DNA from: Prinsepia uniflora
Lineage: Eukaryota; Streptophyta; Magnoliopsida; Rosales; Rosaceae
Direction of reading: 5' to 3'
Length of the DNA stretch: 64,000 nucleotides
Assembly: GCA_032719365.1 (NCBI GenBank)
Contig: CM064868.1
Location: forward strand, 15,356,463-15,420,462
The first letter of the stretch is position 1, and the number at the start of each line of letters is the position of its first letter. Position numbers and translations under genes: made by a program. Positions 34,959 through 48,200 of this stretch are shown piece by piece. The notes below the pieces were generated by a model, which ran no database searches, was not told where the DNA came from, and saw nothing but the letters and a program-made list of their open reading frames with translations.

Positions 34959-37766
34959 TGTCAGGGCCCACCCCTAATCCCCTGGGAATAAGGGCTAAAC
35001 CCCGCTCCCGTCTAACTTACGCATGACACAAGGGCCAAACAGACGTCTAACCTCTGTGTGACACGTAAGTCGGATAAGGGAGTTCTGATCCGACCATCTC
35101 AACAACTTTCGAACTTCCCAGAGTGCGCAAAGTCTATTGCGGATTGTGCGTGTGATGTCTCCATCTCTCTCGACCGACAGCCCGCGCTGTAACAACCTGG
35201 AGGGTATCGAAAACACGAAAAGACTGTGAGTGGACAAAAATAAAGTTTTAAGTTCAAAAACAGTCATCATAAAACACATACATTTATACCCTCCGCGTAA
35301 AAACCAATGCATGCATATCAATTTCATACCACAAAACCATGTACGAAAAATCAAACACATTTTTCCTTTCCTCAAATTCCGGGCCTCAGCCCAAAATCAC
35401 CGAAAACCGTTTCATTGGGGCCACTGCCCAAAACTCAGAAAATCATTATCATCAATTCTTAGTGAAATCCAAAACATATATGAAACCATGTTCTCATCCA
35501 TCGAACCTGCTGGATCTATCCGAGTCTTTAAACTCCCGAGTCTTTAAACTCAATCCAAGCCTCAATAATATCCGAGTCTATAAACTCTCGAGTCTTTAAA
35601 CTCAATAGGCCTACAGGGGAAATATCAATATATCCGAGTCTTTAAACTCCCGAGTCTTTAAACTCAATCTGGGTCTTTAAACCCAATCCGGGCCCGTCCC
35701 CCGTCAATCATAATATCCGGGTCTTTAAACCCAATAACCAGATCCAGTAAATCCAATCCAAACCGTTTGAAAACCATTTTCCATTTCAAAATCCACATCC
35801 AAACCCGAATCCCAAATCACCGGTCCGAAGCCCTTCCAGCATCCAGAACCGTCATTCTGAATCCAAGTCCATAACTCACATCCATTTCCTTTCCAGATCC
35901 GAGTCCGCAACCATCACTCCGTAAGCCAGCATCCGGAATAACCATTCTGAACCCAAACCCGGAAATCCATTTCAAGTCCCGAATCGAATCCCGAATCGTC
36001 ACCCGGAATTCCGATTTCAAAACCCGAAATCACATTTCCGAAAACCACTTTTGAATTGGGCTTCAAGACCGAAAACACTTTTCAAAATCCTTTTACTTTC
36101 CTTGAAATCAAACCGTATTTCAAATCCCGAAATTAAACCGTTAAACCAGGTTCAAATCACGATATTTATCAAAATCTCGTAAACCGTGAAAACCATCATT
36201 TCCTCGAAAAACGTGCAAAACTGTAAACCATCACAATCATAAATCAAATGATAGAGTAAAGTATAGAAAATATATAAAATCACATATGCATGCATCAAGA
36301 GTTAGAAAGCAAGGTCCACTCACAGACCATTCCGACGTCGCCTCGATACGCGTGCACTTACGCCATTCCCGGCCATTCAGCTACTCTCGGCTTTCCCGAA
36401 CCTGTCCAAAGTCCACAACGAGGTTACTAACTACTTCACAAAAGTCCTACTCAAATCCCATAACTTTCCCGAACTTCTAAGCGTACTTTAAACAGGACCC
36501 TAGACCTTCGATCCCGCAGAACTAACCCGAAACACTGCCCGATAGTCCCGAAACCTATTCCAATGGAATCATCATAACATTTAGACCAAAAACCATGTTG
36601 GAAGGTTCCTCAGAATCCTCCCCACGCGCTCCCACGTGCCCCCACGCGCCCCCACGAGCCGCCCAAAGTGGTTGCGCGTGGGCCTCACGCGCCTGCACTA
36701 GTACACTGTTCATCATCGTCTTCCTTGGGTGAACCGGTCTGAACCAGCGTACCCGGTTCTCTGTCATTCCTCCATCATTTTCAACCATTCCAATCCCAAA
36801 AGCTTCGTCCAATTCTCCTTAATTTATTCCCCACCTGAAAACTCAACATCAAAACCTCTAACACGTTGTCTTCAACCTCGAAATAATTTTGCCCGAAACC
36901 CCTGTTTTGGTTTTCGGCTAACCCGACACTCCCCCGTCACGGAAACCACCCTAGACGACTCCAAGGAATCTCCTGAGTCTCACTCCACTCACCAAATCCC
37001 TCGACTCAGTCCCAAAAGCCACGACTTTTGATTTAAGCAAATCGGGAAAAACATGGGATTTGAGCTTACCATCGATTCGTCCTCCGCCATTCACACCGTC
37101 GTGCACCTCCGTGTCCACTGGGTCTCCTTCAGCCTTCCTAGCTCCCTCCCAGCCTGGATTGGACCAACACGCAGCACAACCACCACCAATCCCTACGATA
37201 ACCCTCTATTTCCCAGAGAAATTGAACCCTCCGACCACCGTGATTCGTGCACAGTTGCACTCCTAATTCCAGTCACCAGCTTCCCTTCTTCTCTCTGTCA
37301 CTCTCACCACTCACAAAAACCTCACACACTCACTGAATCGATCAAAATCCTCACCGCCTCACCTCTCTGTTTTCTGTTCTTCAAAGCCAAATTGCACGGT
37401 TTAAAATCATGCAACATATACCCGTGTCCATTGTAACCACATAGAACCCTCTAGGTCACTTCCACGTGTCCCAATTCCCATGGACCAAACACAAATATCC
37501 AATCCCACTAAACCAAATGCCCTTATCTGATTGGCCCTAAGGAGAAAAAGACCAAAATGCCCCTAGACTTAAAATTACCATTTTGCCCTTCAAATTCCTA
37601 GACCCATAATTGATCCGTCCGAACTAAAAGTCAACTATTTGCCCAACCAGGGGCAAAATCGTCATTCTACGCTAACAGACCTATTGTAACCAACTAACCA
37701 CCGATTAAGCTCACTAATCGTCACTAATCACCGTCTTATCCCAATTTTCAGGGACAGGTCCTTACA
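34959..37766 (-). mobile_element. Solo LTR I nested in LTR H
   Basis: Runs TGTCAGGGCCC...GGTCCTTACA, 2,808 bp. The left flank is ACATC (34,954-34,958); ACATC also occurs at 37,766-37,770, overlapping the last A of the LTR by one base, so the target duplication is probable but not perfectly placed. It contains the densest GAGTCTTTAAACTC array (35,515-35,740). Confidence 0.8.
35515..35740. repeat. GAGTCTTTAAACTC array in LTR I
   Basis: At least eight units of GAGTCTTTAAACTC, GAGTCTATAAACTC or GGGTCTTTAAACCC, often as close pairs, with filler blocks GGCCTACAGGGGAAATATC and GGGCCCGTCCCCCGTC. Arm changes are matched (GAGT/ACTC against GGGT/ACCC). The same block order recurs in LTR J at 40,765-40,975. 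Confidence 0.85.
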
Positions 37767-38099
37767 CATCCCCGATAAATGTCACGATATCATCTTTATA
37801 CTAGTGTACACACTACTCGGGGTCTCACTCCGAGTCTTCTCCCAGGAATTCTCCATCTGGGAGGCTCAATCTCTAGATCTAGTCTGAGCTCTCTCTCTGA
37901 AACTAGTCCACACATCTCTCCGGAATCTGGTCCGGGACCACATCATAAATCGTAACCCCCACTCCTGGAACGGGATCCCTATGGGGATACCCATTCTGGT
38001 CTGTGGATCATGACTCTGCAGGTCGACGTCTAGAGGAGGTCATATAATCATATGGAGGGTTCATACATTTCCAAAACACTTTCTTTCTCAAAATACATT

Positions 38100-38550
38100 T
38101 CTCAACTGGGTCTCATACCCGATTCATCTCAATAGGATTCCTCGAATCCGATTCAAATCAGTTTCACAGGCCTCGGCCTAAATCCTCAGTTCAATAGGGA
38201 CTCATGCCCGAATTCTCATTTCACAAACTGAACTGCGACTCAAGCCCGATTTCACATTTCAATTGGGCCTCTAGCCTGATATCACAACTAACTGGACCCT
38301 AACCCCGAAACCATAACTCAACGGGACCTCAAGTCCGATTTCACAACCAACAGGGCTTAAAGCCCGATACTACAGTCAAATGGGCTTCAAGCCCAATATT
38401 ACAGCCAACTGGGCCTCAAGCCCGAACTTGTAAACCAACGGGACCCTCGGTCCGATCGTACAACTCAAATGGACCCTCGGTCCGATTCCTCGTCAAATCA
38501 AATGGACTCCAAGTCTGAGAGTTCGTAAATCAAATGGGTCTCGTTCCCGA
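38100..38550. repeat. About 30-bp hairpin array in LTR H
   Basis: About fifteen tandem units; visible stems include GGGT-CTCAT-ACCC, GGATT-CCTC-GAATCC, GGAC-CTCAA-GTCC, GGGC-TTAAA-GCCC, GGGC-TTCAA-GCCC, GGAC-CCTCG-GTCC and GGGC-CTCAA-GCCC. Each is followed by GA or AA and an A/T-rich spacer containing CA-A-C-T. Most inner pairs vary in a matched way. Confidence 0.85.
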
Positions 38551-40183
38551 TTTCATATTTCCAAATCCAAAACCAATTTATGAAACCCTCATTGAAAACC
38601 TAGCACGTATAAGCATCGTATAAAACCGTAAATCTCAAAATACGTGCAAATACGTAAATCCTAGGTTACCACAAACAAATGCACTCATGGCATCACAAAA
38701 TATGTATTAAAACAATTATAAAACATTTATGTATGCATCGAATTCATAAAACAAGTCCACTAACAGACCGTCTGAAGCCGCGTCTCGATACGCGTGCCAA
38801 AACGTCTTCTTGGGCCAATCGTTGCCTCCGGGATTCCCGAACCTGTCTAAATTAATTTAGAGGGTTACTAACTACTTATATAACCCCTCACTAAAGCCCC
38901 GTAATTTTTCGGAATTTCTAACTATTTTTAAACGCGAACCTAAATCTTTGGTCGTCCCGAACTATATGGAAACGATGTCCGATTGACACGAATCCAGACC
39001 CAAAATGTTCGTTACATCGAATAGATAAAATTACATGTTGGAACCTTCCCCAAAGGAAGGCTCAAACGCCCTCACGTGCCCAATGAAGGTCCTGCGCGTG
39101 GGCATCACTCGCCGGACTGTTCATCTTCAACCTTGGCCGAACCGGCCGATCCGGTCCAGCCTGTGCAGTCGGTCTAATTGGACCGACGTGACCGATCCAG
39201 GGTTCCCCACTCTTCATTTTTCGTCCAATCTTCTCCTTTTCAATCCTAAACTTCCTAATTCAATCCTAGGAACTATTTTGTGCAACCAAATCTACCTAAA
39301 ACCCATAAAAACCCACAGGTTCAATCTTCCTCCACGGTTCAAAAAACCTAGATTTCTCCCAGGGCTTCACAGCCATGAAATCTCATCCAAACTATCCTAT
39401 TACTTCTCTAACAACTCAATAAACTCACTCATAACATCCAAAGCCGTCCATAACATCAAAATCACAATATTGGATTCAAAAATCACAACCGAGCTTCTTA
39501 CCTCTCTCCACTGTGTACGACGGCTCAGCTGCCTTCTGCCACCGTCTTTAGCTTCAACAGCCTCCTCTCACTCTCTTAGTTCTTCAGAAATGATCACATG
39601 GGGTAGGGGGTTTGAATTTGGGGTTGGATGGTCGATCGGGTTTGGTTTGGGTTTGGTATGCACGAACAAGCAAGGGAGGATATGCATGAATGTAAAAGGG
39701 TTGGCCAGTGGATGGGTGACACTTGTCACTCATCCATTGGGCAGCACAGAAATATCTAGGCCCCACTTAATTCCAAAATTCCCTCGTCTCTTAAAACGTG
39801 CAATAGTACTTTCGAACTTCCGTGAACCGTAACTTTTTCGTCGAACGTCCGAATTCGACGTGCCACTTGTCTACGGATTCGTATCATCTTGGTCTATGTA
39901 ACAGTCCTCGGTCCTCGGCCATCGAACCTCTCGGGTCAAAATTCAACTATTTGCTCCTTTTCAACTAAATTACCAAAATGCCCTTAAACTTTCGACAATC
40001 ATAACTTCTTCCTCGAACTTCGGAATTGGGCGTGCCACCTGTCTATGAACTCGTGATGTCCCGAACTACGTCACAGTCATCGGCCAAAGTCCATTTGACC
40101 GCCTGAATAAAAAGTCAACGATTCGCCCATTCTAGGGGCAAAATCGTCATTTCGCCCGAACGTCCACTAATCCTCGTCTAATC

Positions 40184-42913
40184 TGTCAGGACCCACTCCG
40201 GTTTCACCCCGAAAACCGAGGTAAATCCTGCTCCCATCTGAAACCCTGACACAAATACAGTCAGACGCAGGAGAGATTATACAACATATCCCGAAGTCAA
40301 CAGTTTACAGAGCATAGTACTCAATACAAAAGAAAGAAAACTATTAAACTACATACACGCACACGGAAATTAAAACAAAATACTCCGGGATCCCTCTCGT
40401 AACTTCTATGCCTCAGACGCTGCCTCGACGCCGGAACCCCGCGCTAGCTCCACAACCTGGAGGGCAGTTAAAAAAGGAAGGTGTGAGTGGACCAAAATAA
40501 AATAAGAATTTCCAAAACCATTTTATAAGAAAACCGGGTTTAGCCCTCCGTTTTGAAACCACATGCATAACCCAGTTATCAAAACGGTTATAAATCGATC
40601 ATCATAAAACATTTACAGAATCATTTTAAAAATTATAAGTCTCCTAACCTCACCATAAGAACAAAAACACTAGAAAACAGTTATAGAAATCATAGCAGAA
40701 ACATCATAAAACCGTATCATAAATCGTGAATATTAACTCATCATTTTCCGATCAAACCTGCTGGACCTATCCGAGTCTTTAAACTCAATCCAGGCCTCAA
40801 TAATATCCGAGTCTTTAAACTCTCGAGTCTTTAAACTCAACAGGCCTACGGGGGAAATATCAATATATCTGAGTCTATAAACTCCCGAGTCTTTAAACTC
40901 AATCCGGGTCTTTAAACCCAATCCGGGCCCGTTCCCCGTCAATCACAATATCCGGGTCTTTAAACCCAATATCCAGATCCAGCAAATCCAATCAAAACCA
41001 TGTGAAAACCTTTTCCAAATCCACATCCAAACCCGAATCCGAAATCACCGGTCTGATGCCCTTCTGGCATTCCGAACCGTCATTCCGAACCCAAATCCGG
41101 AATACCACTTCCCAATCGTAAAACCAAATCTCAATTCTCGAAATCCGATTTCAAAACCGAAAATCCTTGATCATCAAATCATGTTCCAAAATCCACTTAT
41201 AAGCATTGAAAACCAATTATAGATTGGAATCCAAAAATCATGGCATAATTCTCAGAAATCGACTTTTCTAGTAAAACGTGCCAAATAAGTTATTTCTCGG
41301 AAACCGTGCAATTATGTAAAACCACATCATAAATCCAACCTTCATGAAATCACATATATAACATAATTATAGAAAAGCAGTTATGCATGTTCGAGTTTAA
41401 GGAAAGGGTCCACTCACAGTACCGAGCCCTCAATCGTGTCCCGAACGTCTCGTACGTTCCTCAGCTTCCTCGGGAACTCCCGATCCTGTCAACAACCACC
41501 AAATCGACTCCTTTCTTCACCAACAACATCGTCCAGACCTAGGCTACCCATTCCCGTAATCCAAGCACCTCGACACGGCCTAATACGCATCGACTCGAAC
41601 TCAAAACAAAACCCGAACACTGCCCTGTTTCCTTCTCCGGCCACCCAATTCACCCCCCATCACGGTGGCTAGCTTAAACCCTTCCTAGGGCCATCCTAAA
41701 CCTCACCCAACTCACCAAAACCGTCGATTCTACCCCAAACTTCACGACTTTCGATCTGAACATCGACGGCAGAACAGAGCACACAAGGTACTCTCCGTCA
41801 TCTGGCCTCCACCGTGCACTCCTCCGTCACGGCAGCACAACCAGAAGACTCCTAGGACTCCACTGAACTCCCTAGACCTCACAGGACTCCTCGATTCTAC
41901 CCCTAAAGCCACGACTTCCACTTTGAACTTCTACGGCTAAACAGAGCAAATAGAAGAGGATTAGAAATTACCTGTCCTCCGATCGCAGTCGTGAGCTCAG
42001 CCGCGAGGTAGTAACTCCTCCCGTCCACCTCCAGCCTCTGGACACTTCCACGAGTCCAATTGCACCAACACACGGCCGCACCACCACCACGACCTTCCAC
42101 TTCTTCTCTGGTTTCTCTGAAAACCGACTACCCTGACCACCGTGTTCTTGCACGATCTCTCTTCCCCAAACACCCACCAGTTCACTCTTCCACCCTCTGA
42201 TTACTCCTCACTTACCAAAACACACCAACACCCACCATCGTCTCTCAATTTCTCTCAACTCTCTCCCTCTGTTTCTGTCTGGTTCGAAGAACGAACACAC
42301 ATACACGGGTACCCCAAATAATTGGGACCGTGTTCCCCAGAACCAACCAGAACCCCTACACGTGTCACCATCCTCCCTTCTCCCTCACAAATGGCTCAAT
42401 ATCAGCCATCCACTTGCCCCTCTCTATTGCACAAATCCCAATGTGCAGAAAGACCAAAATGCCCTTCCTTTTAGGCCAAAATTACAACTTTGCCATTAAC
42501 TTTCTAGGCCCGAACTCCCACATCGTAAGTCCAATGAATACGTGCCGCCTGTCATCGAACTCAGGACGATGAGATCTATCTAACGGTCCTAGGTCAACAT
42601 ACCAAAACCCGTTTATACGAAAAGTCAACTTTTCCCCTTAGTTTAGCCAAATTACGGTTATGCCCTCAACTTTCTGAACATCATAACTTCCTCCTCAGAT
42701 GTCGGAATCGGGCATGCCACCTGCCTACGGGTTTGTGACGTCCCGAACTACGTCCTGGTCACCGGTCAAAGTCCATTTGACCACCCGAACTAAAAGTCAA
42801 CTTTTTGCCCGAACCAGGGGTAAAATCGTCATTTACCCACTAGTCACCGATTATACTCACTAATCCCATCTTAATCACTATCTTCATCCTAGTTTCTGGG
42901 ACGGGTCGTTACA
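40184..42913 (-). mobile_element. Solo LTR J nested in LTR H
   Basis: Runs TGTCAGGACCC...GGGTCGTTACA, 2,730 bp, with identical TAATC at 40,179-40,183 and 42,914-42,918. It inserted only about 70 bp from the end of LTR H, in sequence resembling its own end. It carries a GAGTCTTTAAACTC array at 40,765-40,975. No coding domain. Confidence 0.88.
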
Positions 42914-44399
42914 TAATCTCCGATTAGTCTCGCTAATCCGTCATTAATCCTTAATTAATCCCGTTATTTCGGGACGGGTCGTCACAACTGGCCTGTGGGC
43001 TACAGATGGGTACTAGGTACCAGCGACTCCTAAGTGGGTTCTAACATCTCTATTTCATCAATGCCCCGGGAACTAATATGCAAATACAACATGTGACTCG
43101 ACTAAGTACATATTATGCATGACCATCGTATCATAGCACAATTAATATATCCAAATAAGCATCATAAAACAAGCATCCCAATCATACCCCCAAGTAGTTC
43201 ATATAGTAACTCATGTATGCTCGATAAATCACATAAACATAAATATCGTACAATGTGTGAGTAAATAGTATTATAAAATAAGTAAGGAAGGGGTCCACTC
43301 ACTAACTGGTCGGGGAGTCGAAATCACCTAACGTGTCAAACCACGCAAGTCCAGACTCGTTACAATCCTAATTAAATCCAATCACACAAGTCCAACCGCT
43401 GTTCATGGTGGCCAGTTTCTGGAAAACTAGCAGAAAAACTCAGTTTATCCGGCGAGGCTTATTTTCCTCAAATCTTATCCAACATTCACATGCAAATAGT
43501 CCATATGAAGCTACTTAACGTGAGGATTATGAAAAATCAGGTTTTAGAATGTATACCTAACTAAATAATCCAAAACATTCACGGGAAGAAAGCGGTTCTG
43601 CAGATTCCAGCAAGGCTCCTTCGTCGATGGCCCTCATACCAAAATAGAAATATAATAGCAAGTTAGATTGCTCTTGAAGTAGAGGTTTGAATGATATTGG
43701 TTTGAGCTTGAAACGCTACCTAAATGGATCAAGCTATGGTAGGTCGTGAGTTTTCCAACGACGTTCCCAACCATCGCACCGTGCTGGAAATCAACAAGTA
43801 TCACAAAATGTGCAATTAAATAATAGTTATGAAAATTGGAGTATAAGAAAGGGGTCCACTACAAACTATTTAGGGAGTCGAAATCACCCGACATGTAAAG
43901 CTAGCACGAGCTCTGAGTCCATTTAATCCTATCAAGATCAACCGCACAAGTTACTAATTAAATCCCAAGTCAAACTCTAAGGAAACCCCACACGGGTAGT
44001 CTAAAACGGTACTAAGAAGACTTTGAATGGACCGAAACAAACAAAAAACTGTCCAAATTCCCTGGAACTAGGCCCACATGCTGCCATGGGATGAAAATAG
44101 CCCCACGTGTTGCCACTCACCGACAGAGGGCCGAAAAATCCCTTCACCTGTTGCCACGCGACAGGCACGTGCCTGCACGAACGGTCACGCTTTTGCACGC
44201 ACGGTCACATGCCTGCACGTGCTCACGTCCCTGAAATATTTTGTTAGTTGATCGTTAAGCCTAACGGTCGACTGACTGTTGACTAACGATTAACTTATTG
44301 CTGACCATTGTCGTCGAAACTTCGTCGAAGATGATGGCCGGACCACCACTAACTTTGGCATCGTGACAAACAAAAGGCCTATCAAGTTCAGAGTTTTCT

Positions 44400-44760
44400 C
44401 GGGCCCCCAAAATAGGTTGAACTACCCCTAACACGGTCGTTAGATCAGCCGTCCCTGATGAAACAAATAAACCACTTAAATTATCCACAAATTCCCCTCC
44501 AAGTTTTGAGTGTGGCCTTCCAAACCCCCTGACCATAAAAAATCCCCGGAATTAAGTTTATCCGCCCCCTTTCCTTAGCAAATTGATGAAAAAACCTGGC
44601 GTTCTTATCCCTCCTTAAGCCATGACTCCCTAGAACGCAGACCCCAAAGCAACTCCTCCTGAGCTCTTAGCCTATTAGCTCATATCCAAACCTTCAGCAA
44701 TCTGTTGATCATGAGCCCAAGGAGAGGAAGGGGTAAAATCCTCCATCCCCTAAGCTCTGG
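44400..44760 (-). pseudogene. LINE-type reverse transcriptase fragment
   Basis: On the minus strand near 44,670-44,560 one reads ELLWGLRSRESWLKEG, a broken codon, then KNARFFHQFAKERGR. This is the linker and N-terminal RT region of plant L1-type LINEs, where the usual form is SR..WLKEGD.NT.FFH. A one-base loss after KEG and several stops further on show it is dead. No endonuclease or RT catalytic motif lies nearby. Confidence 0.6.
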
Positions 44761-45298
44761 TTGATTAGAGGGTTTTGCAGGTTCTAGGCTCAAGTAGTTT
44801 TCGCGCCTGGGTAGATGCACGCTCGTAGGGACTTGCTTGTTTCTTAAGGGAAGGGGAAATAATAAAACTTTGTATTAGCATTCTATCTATTGCTGCTTCC
44901 AATTTCGCTTTGTAAGTATTAGTTAGTATGATTGTGACGACTAAATACGTGGTAACCTTTCACAGGTCCATGTGTCAACTGTGGATTGGTCAGGTTATTT
45001 AGGTCGTTGAGATATTAACCTGTTAGGAGCTCACATTAGGCGTGTATTGATTTTTTGTTGTTGTTGCTTGTTTCTTGATTTCTTTCTCTGTAATCCTCTT
45101 CTTGGAATTGAGTGAATAAATACATGGATTGATTGGAGGAGGATTAACACATACTGCATATCTGCACATCCTTTTGGCAAAATGAGAGTTTACATGATTA
45201 ATTATATCTTACAGAAATGGTTGCTTGAGCACTTGAAATTCTCACAAAAACTTGATAAACAACTGTCTCCAAAGAGTTTTGAAGGTCAGCAATTCTAA
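44761..45298. other. 3' flank of the PRUNE-like gene
   Basis: No gene seen. On the minus strand this is the presumed 3' UTR and downstream sequence of the PRUNE-like gene. Confidence 0.4.
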
Positions 45299-48200
45299 TT
45301 ACACTTTTGAACTCCCACCAAATTCTTCTAAGAGGCGCTCGATGGTCTTTCTTGATGTGATCTTGTCAATCTCAAATGCTTGCATCTCCTCTCCAAGACC
45401 TGCATGAGCATCGTGAGGAAGTTTAAACCATCCTGAAATGATAAAGCAACTCTAACTATTATTATTTTGAAGTTTGATTCTTACCTGGCTGATGGATCTC
45501 TTTGAGAGGCAGTTGGAGGAACTTGTATTGAAGAAAAACAGCAGATTCTTCATGAGCTCTACTGACTCAGCAGACACCAGGACCTCTCTCTAAATTATAA
45601 TAAGAGATAGAGAAGGTCAGGACCTCTACTATAAAATAGAAAGAAGGTTTCCTATAAAAAAAAAAAAAAAAAAAAGACCATTTGATTGAAACTGCATCAA
45701 AATATGGACACTTGGGTCACCAATAGGATCACTGTATTTCGTATTGAATGGACCCCAAACTTAGCTCAAATTATTTAAATCATTCCCAATTCAAAGAGTG
45801 AACAAATGCTAAAAGGCCCTTTGATCAGCTCATGGCAGTGAAAAACTCCTGGCTGCATACCCGTGTACATGATGTTCAAGACGATAGCATGCATAAGTTC
45901 AACCGTAAGGAGCAGAATTTGACACCAAACACGAAAACTGTATGTAGGAAAATATCACTATGGTAGCTACTTCCCCTCCATTGGCACTACTTGAGTTCAA
46001 GGCCCAGGACCTGCCCTAGGCCAAAAAAATGGCAAACTATATTCCAACATTCCCTCAGTAACATCAGGTATCCAGATTATTAACGTCCTACGTCAACTTT
46101 TAATAAGAAGAGAAAACGTCAAATATAAGCAGGTCTCTAACCTTGAAGTTCTTCTTCGAATCATAATACCCAGAAAAAATCATGAGAAGCCGAAGTTTCT
46201 CCATCTCTGAAATTAAATTAAAAATCACAAGAAACAAAAATAACCCAAAAGGAACTAAATATCTTTTTATAGTTTGAAGAGATTATACGATATTATGATC
46301 CATCAATGTAATGTAGTAATAGGGAGCATGAGATTAGAAGACATGTAAGTGGCAATATAATTTCCTCATCATTGGTTACATTATAGTATGATACTTCATG
46401 AGCCACATAAGGAGAAAAGAAGTAACTGAAATGACCTTGGATAAGTAAACAAAATGACTAGGTATTGATAGTTAACGCTTCAAGATCTTTGTTTCTTGCC
46501 ATATGAATGATCTTTGTGTTAAGGAATCAAAGTCAACGGAGGAGATTGCAGATCAATCTCCTCCTTAATATCTGTACTTCCTAGTATATACACTTACCTA
46601 GTTAGGACTCCTTTATTTTATACCTAGTTAGGACTCTACCTCTTCTGTATATATTCTACCTAGGCTGTACATCTTTAATTAAGTGAAATAATATAAAAGT
46701 TTTAATACCTTATATGGTATCAGAGCTGTAAAAGCTCCACCGAGCAACCCTAGAAAATAAACCCTAAATCCATGGCCGCCACTACTGCAGCCGCCACTAC
46801 TGCAGCCGCCCGTACTGCAGCCGCCTCTCCTGCAGCCGGCATTCTTAGCCCTAATCCCCCCACCTACCGACACACTACCTTCCCTCATCACCATTAATAC
46901 CGCTGCTCAACTCCCCGTCAAACTCACGGCCACCACCTTCTTCCCCTGGCGCTCACAGTTCCATGCCCTTTTTCACGGTTATGATCTGATGGGTTTTGTG
47001 GATGGCATCAGTCCCTGCCCTCCTCCCACTGAATCTGCCCAGCGAGCTCACTGGTTCCGCCAGGACCAGCTTCTTCTTCACGCCATTTTGGCATCTGTAT
47101 CACCGCAGGTGATCACTTTAATTGCCGCTGCCCAGACCTCCGCTGATGTATGGGGTCGTCTCTGTCGTCTCTATGCTAGCAAAGCAAGAGCACGGGTTCT
47201 TGGTCTCAAGGAGCGGCTGACTCTCCTTCGACAAAATGGCCGCCCTGTTTCAGATTACCTCCAGGAGGTCCAGGTGCTTGCCGATGAACTGGCTGCCATC
47301 GATACGCCTCTATCAGATGACGACCTCCTTCTCCATGTTTTGAACGATGCGGGCACTGAATTTAAGGATATTGCTGCTGCTGTCCGGTCCCGAGACACCT
47401 CTGTCTCATTTGAGAACCTCCATGACATGCTTGTTCAGCATGAACTAGCCTCCAGCTGTGTTAACCCCACCCCTGCTGCCCCCATTACGGTTAATGCCGC
47501 TCAAGCATCCCGTGGCAACCACCGTTCCTCCCGTGGCTCCAATTCCCGTCCCAGTCATCCTGAACCCACCCGCTCATACTTCAGCCCGCGCCCCTCTACT
47601 CCTGCTTCAGACTATACCCGCCCCTCTTTTTCACATGGCAGCGGCTACCGTGGCACTTTCCAGTGGTGTGGCACTCCAGGGCATAGTGCCAAACGCTGCC
47701 CACAACTGCAGCCCCAAACAGCTCCCCCACCTGTGGCTAACTCCCTCATGCCGAGTTCCTCTGCTCCTTGACTGCTTGATTCGGGTGCTTCTCACCATGT
47801 CACCTCCACTCCTCACCAACTCACTGAAGTGCACAACTACCGTGGCCCTGATGAAATCATTCTTGGCAATGGTAAGGGGTTATCCATAACCCACACCGTA
47901 CTACCACTCTCCTCTCTTCCTCTTCTCGTCCTTTTACTCTCAAAAATGTACTGTGTGTTCCCCATATGACCCGAAACCTGCTTTCTATATCTCAGTTTAA
48001 TACCACTAACAACACTTCTATTGAATTCTTTCCTACTCACTTCCAGGTGAAGGATCTCAGCACGGGGGCGGTTCTTCTTCGAGGCCCGAGTAAGGACGGT
48101 GTGTACAAATGGTCACCTCCCTCCCCAAACCCTCAAGCTCCAGCTGGTGTGGTGGCATCCCCTACATTGTGCATCGTCGTCTTGGTCATCCTAGTCAAAA

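Larger units (their letters stand above)
34290..42986 (-). mobile_element. Solo LTR H with two nested LTRs
   Basis: Runs TGTCAGGACCC...GGGTCGTCACA with identical ACTGG at 34,285-34,289 and 42,987-42,991. Removing nested LTRs I and J leaves about 3.15 kb, one LTR in size, with no internal region. It carries the array of about 30-bp hairpin units at 38,100-38,550. A 265-codon open frame at 39,035-39,832 lies in its body; other family members do not preserve it and it has no domain. Confidence 0.85.
33564..44300 (-). mobile_element. LTR-like element K, host of LTR H (right end uncertain)
   Basis: Starts TGACACACCCCGACCCG, a different terminus from the TGACAGGACCC family, and runs to 34,289. LTR H follows, and K resumes after H's right target copy at 42,992. 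The right-hand part contains two related segments (GGGGTCCACT...GGGAGTCGAAATCACC at about 43,290 and 43,855), so K may itself be composite. No clear right terminus or target duplication was found; the stated end is approximate. No coding domain. Confidence 0.45.

Noticed and set aside
39035..39832. 265-codon open frame on the plus strand
   Set aside because: It lies inside solo LTR H, overlaps sequence shared with other LTRs where the frame is broken, has biased low-complexity content and no known domain.
47458..47889. 143-codon plus-strand frame overlapping copia gag
   Set aside because: An alternative frame of proline-rich gag sequence; the gag frame has the family motifs.
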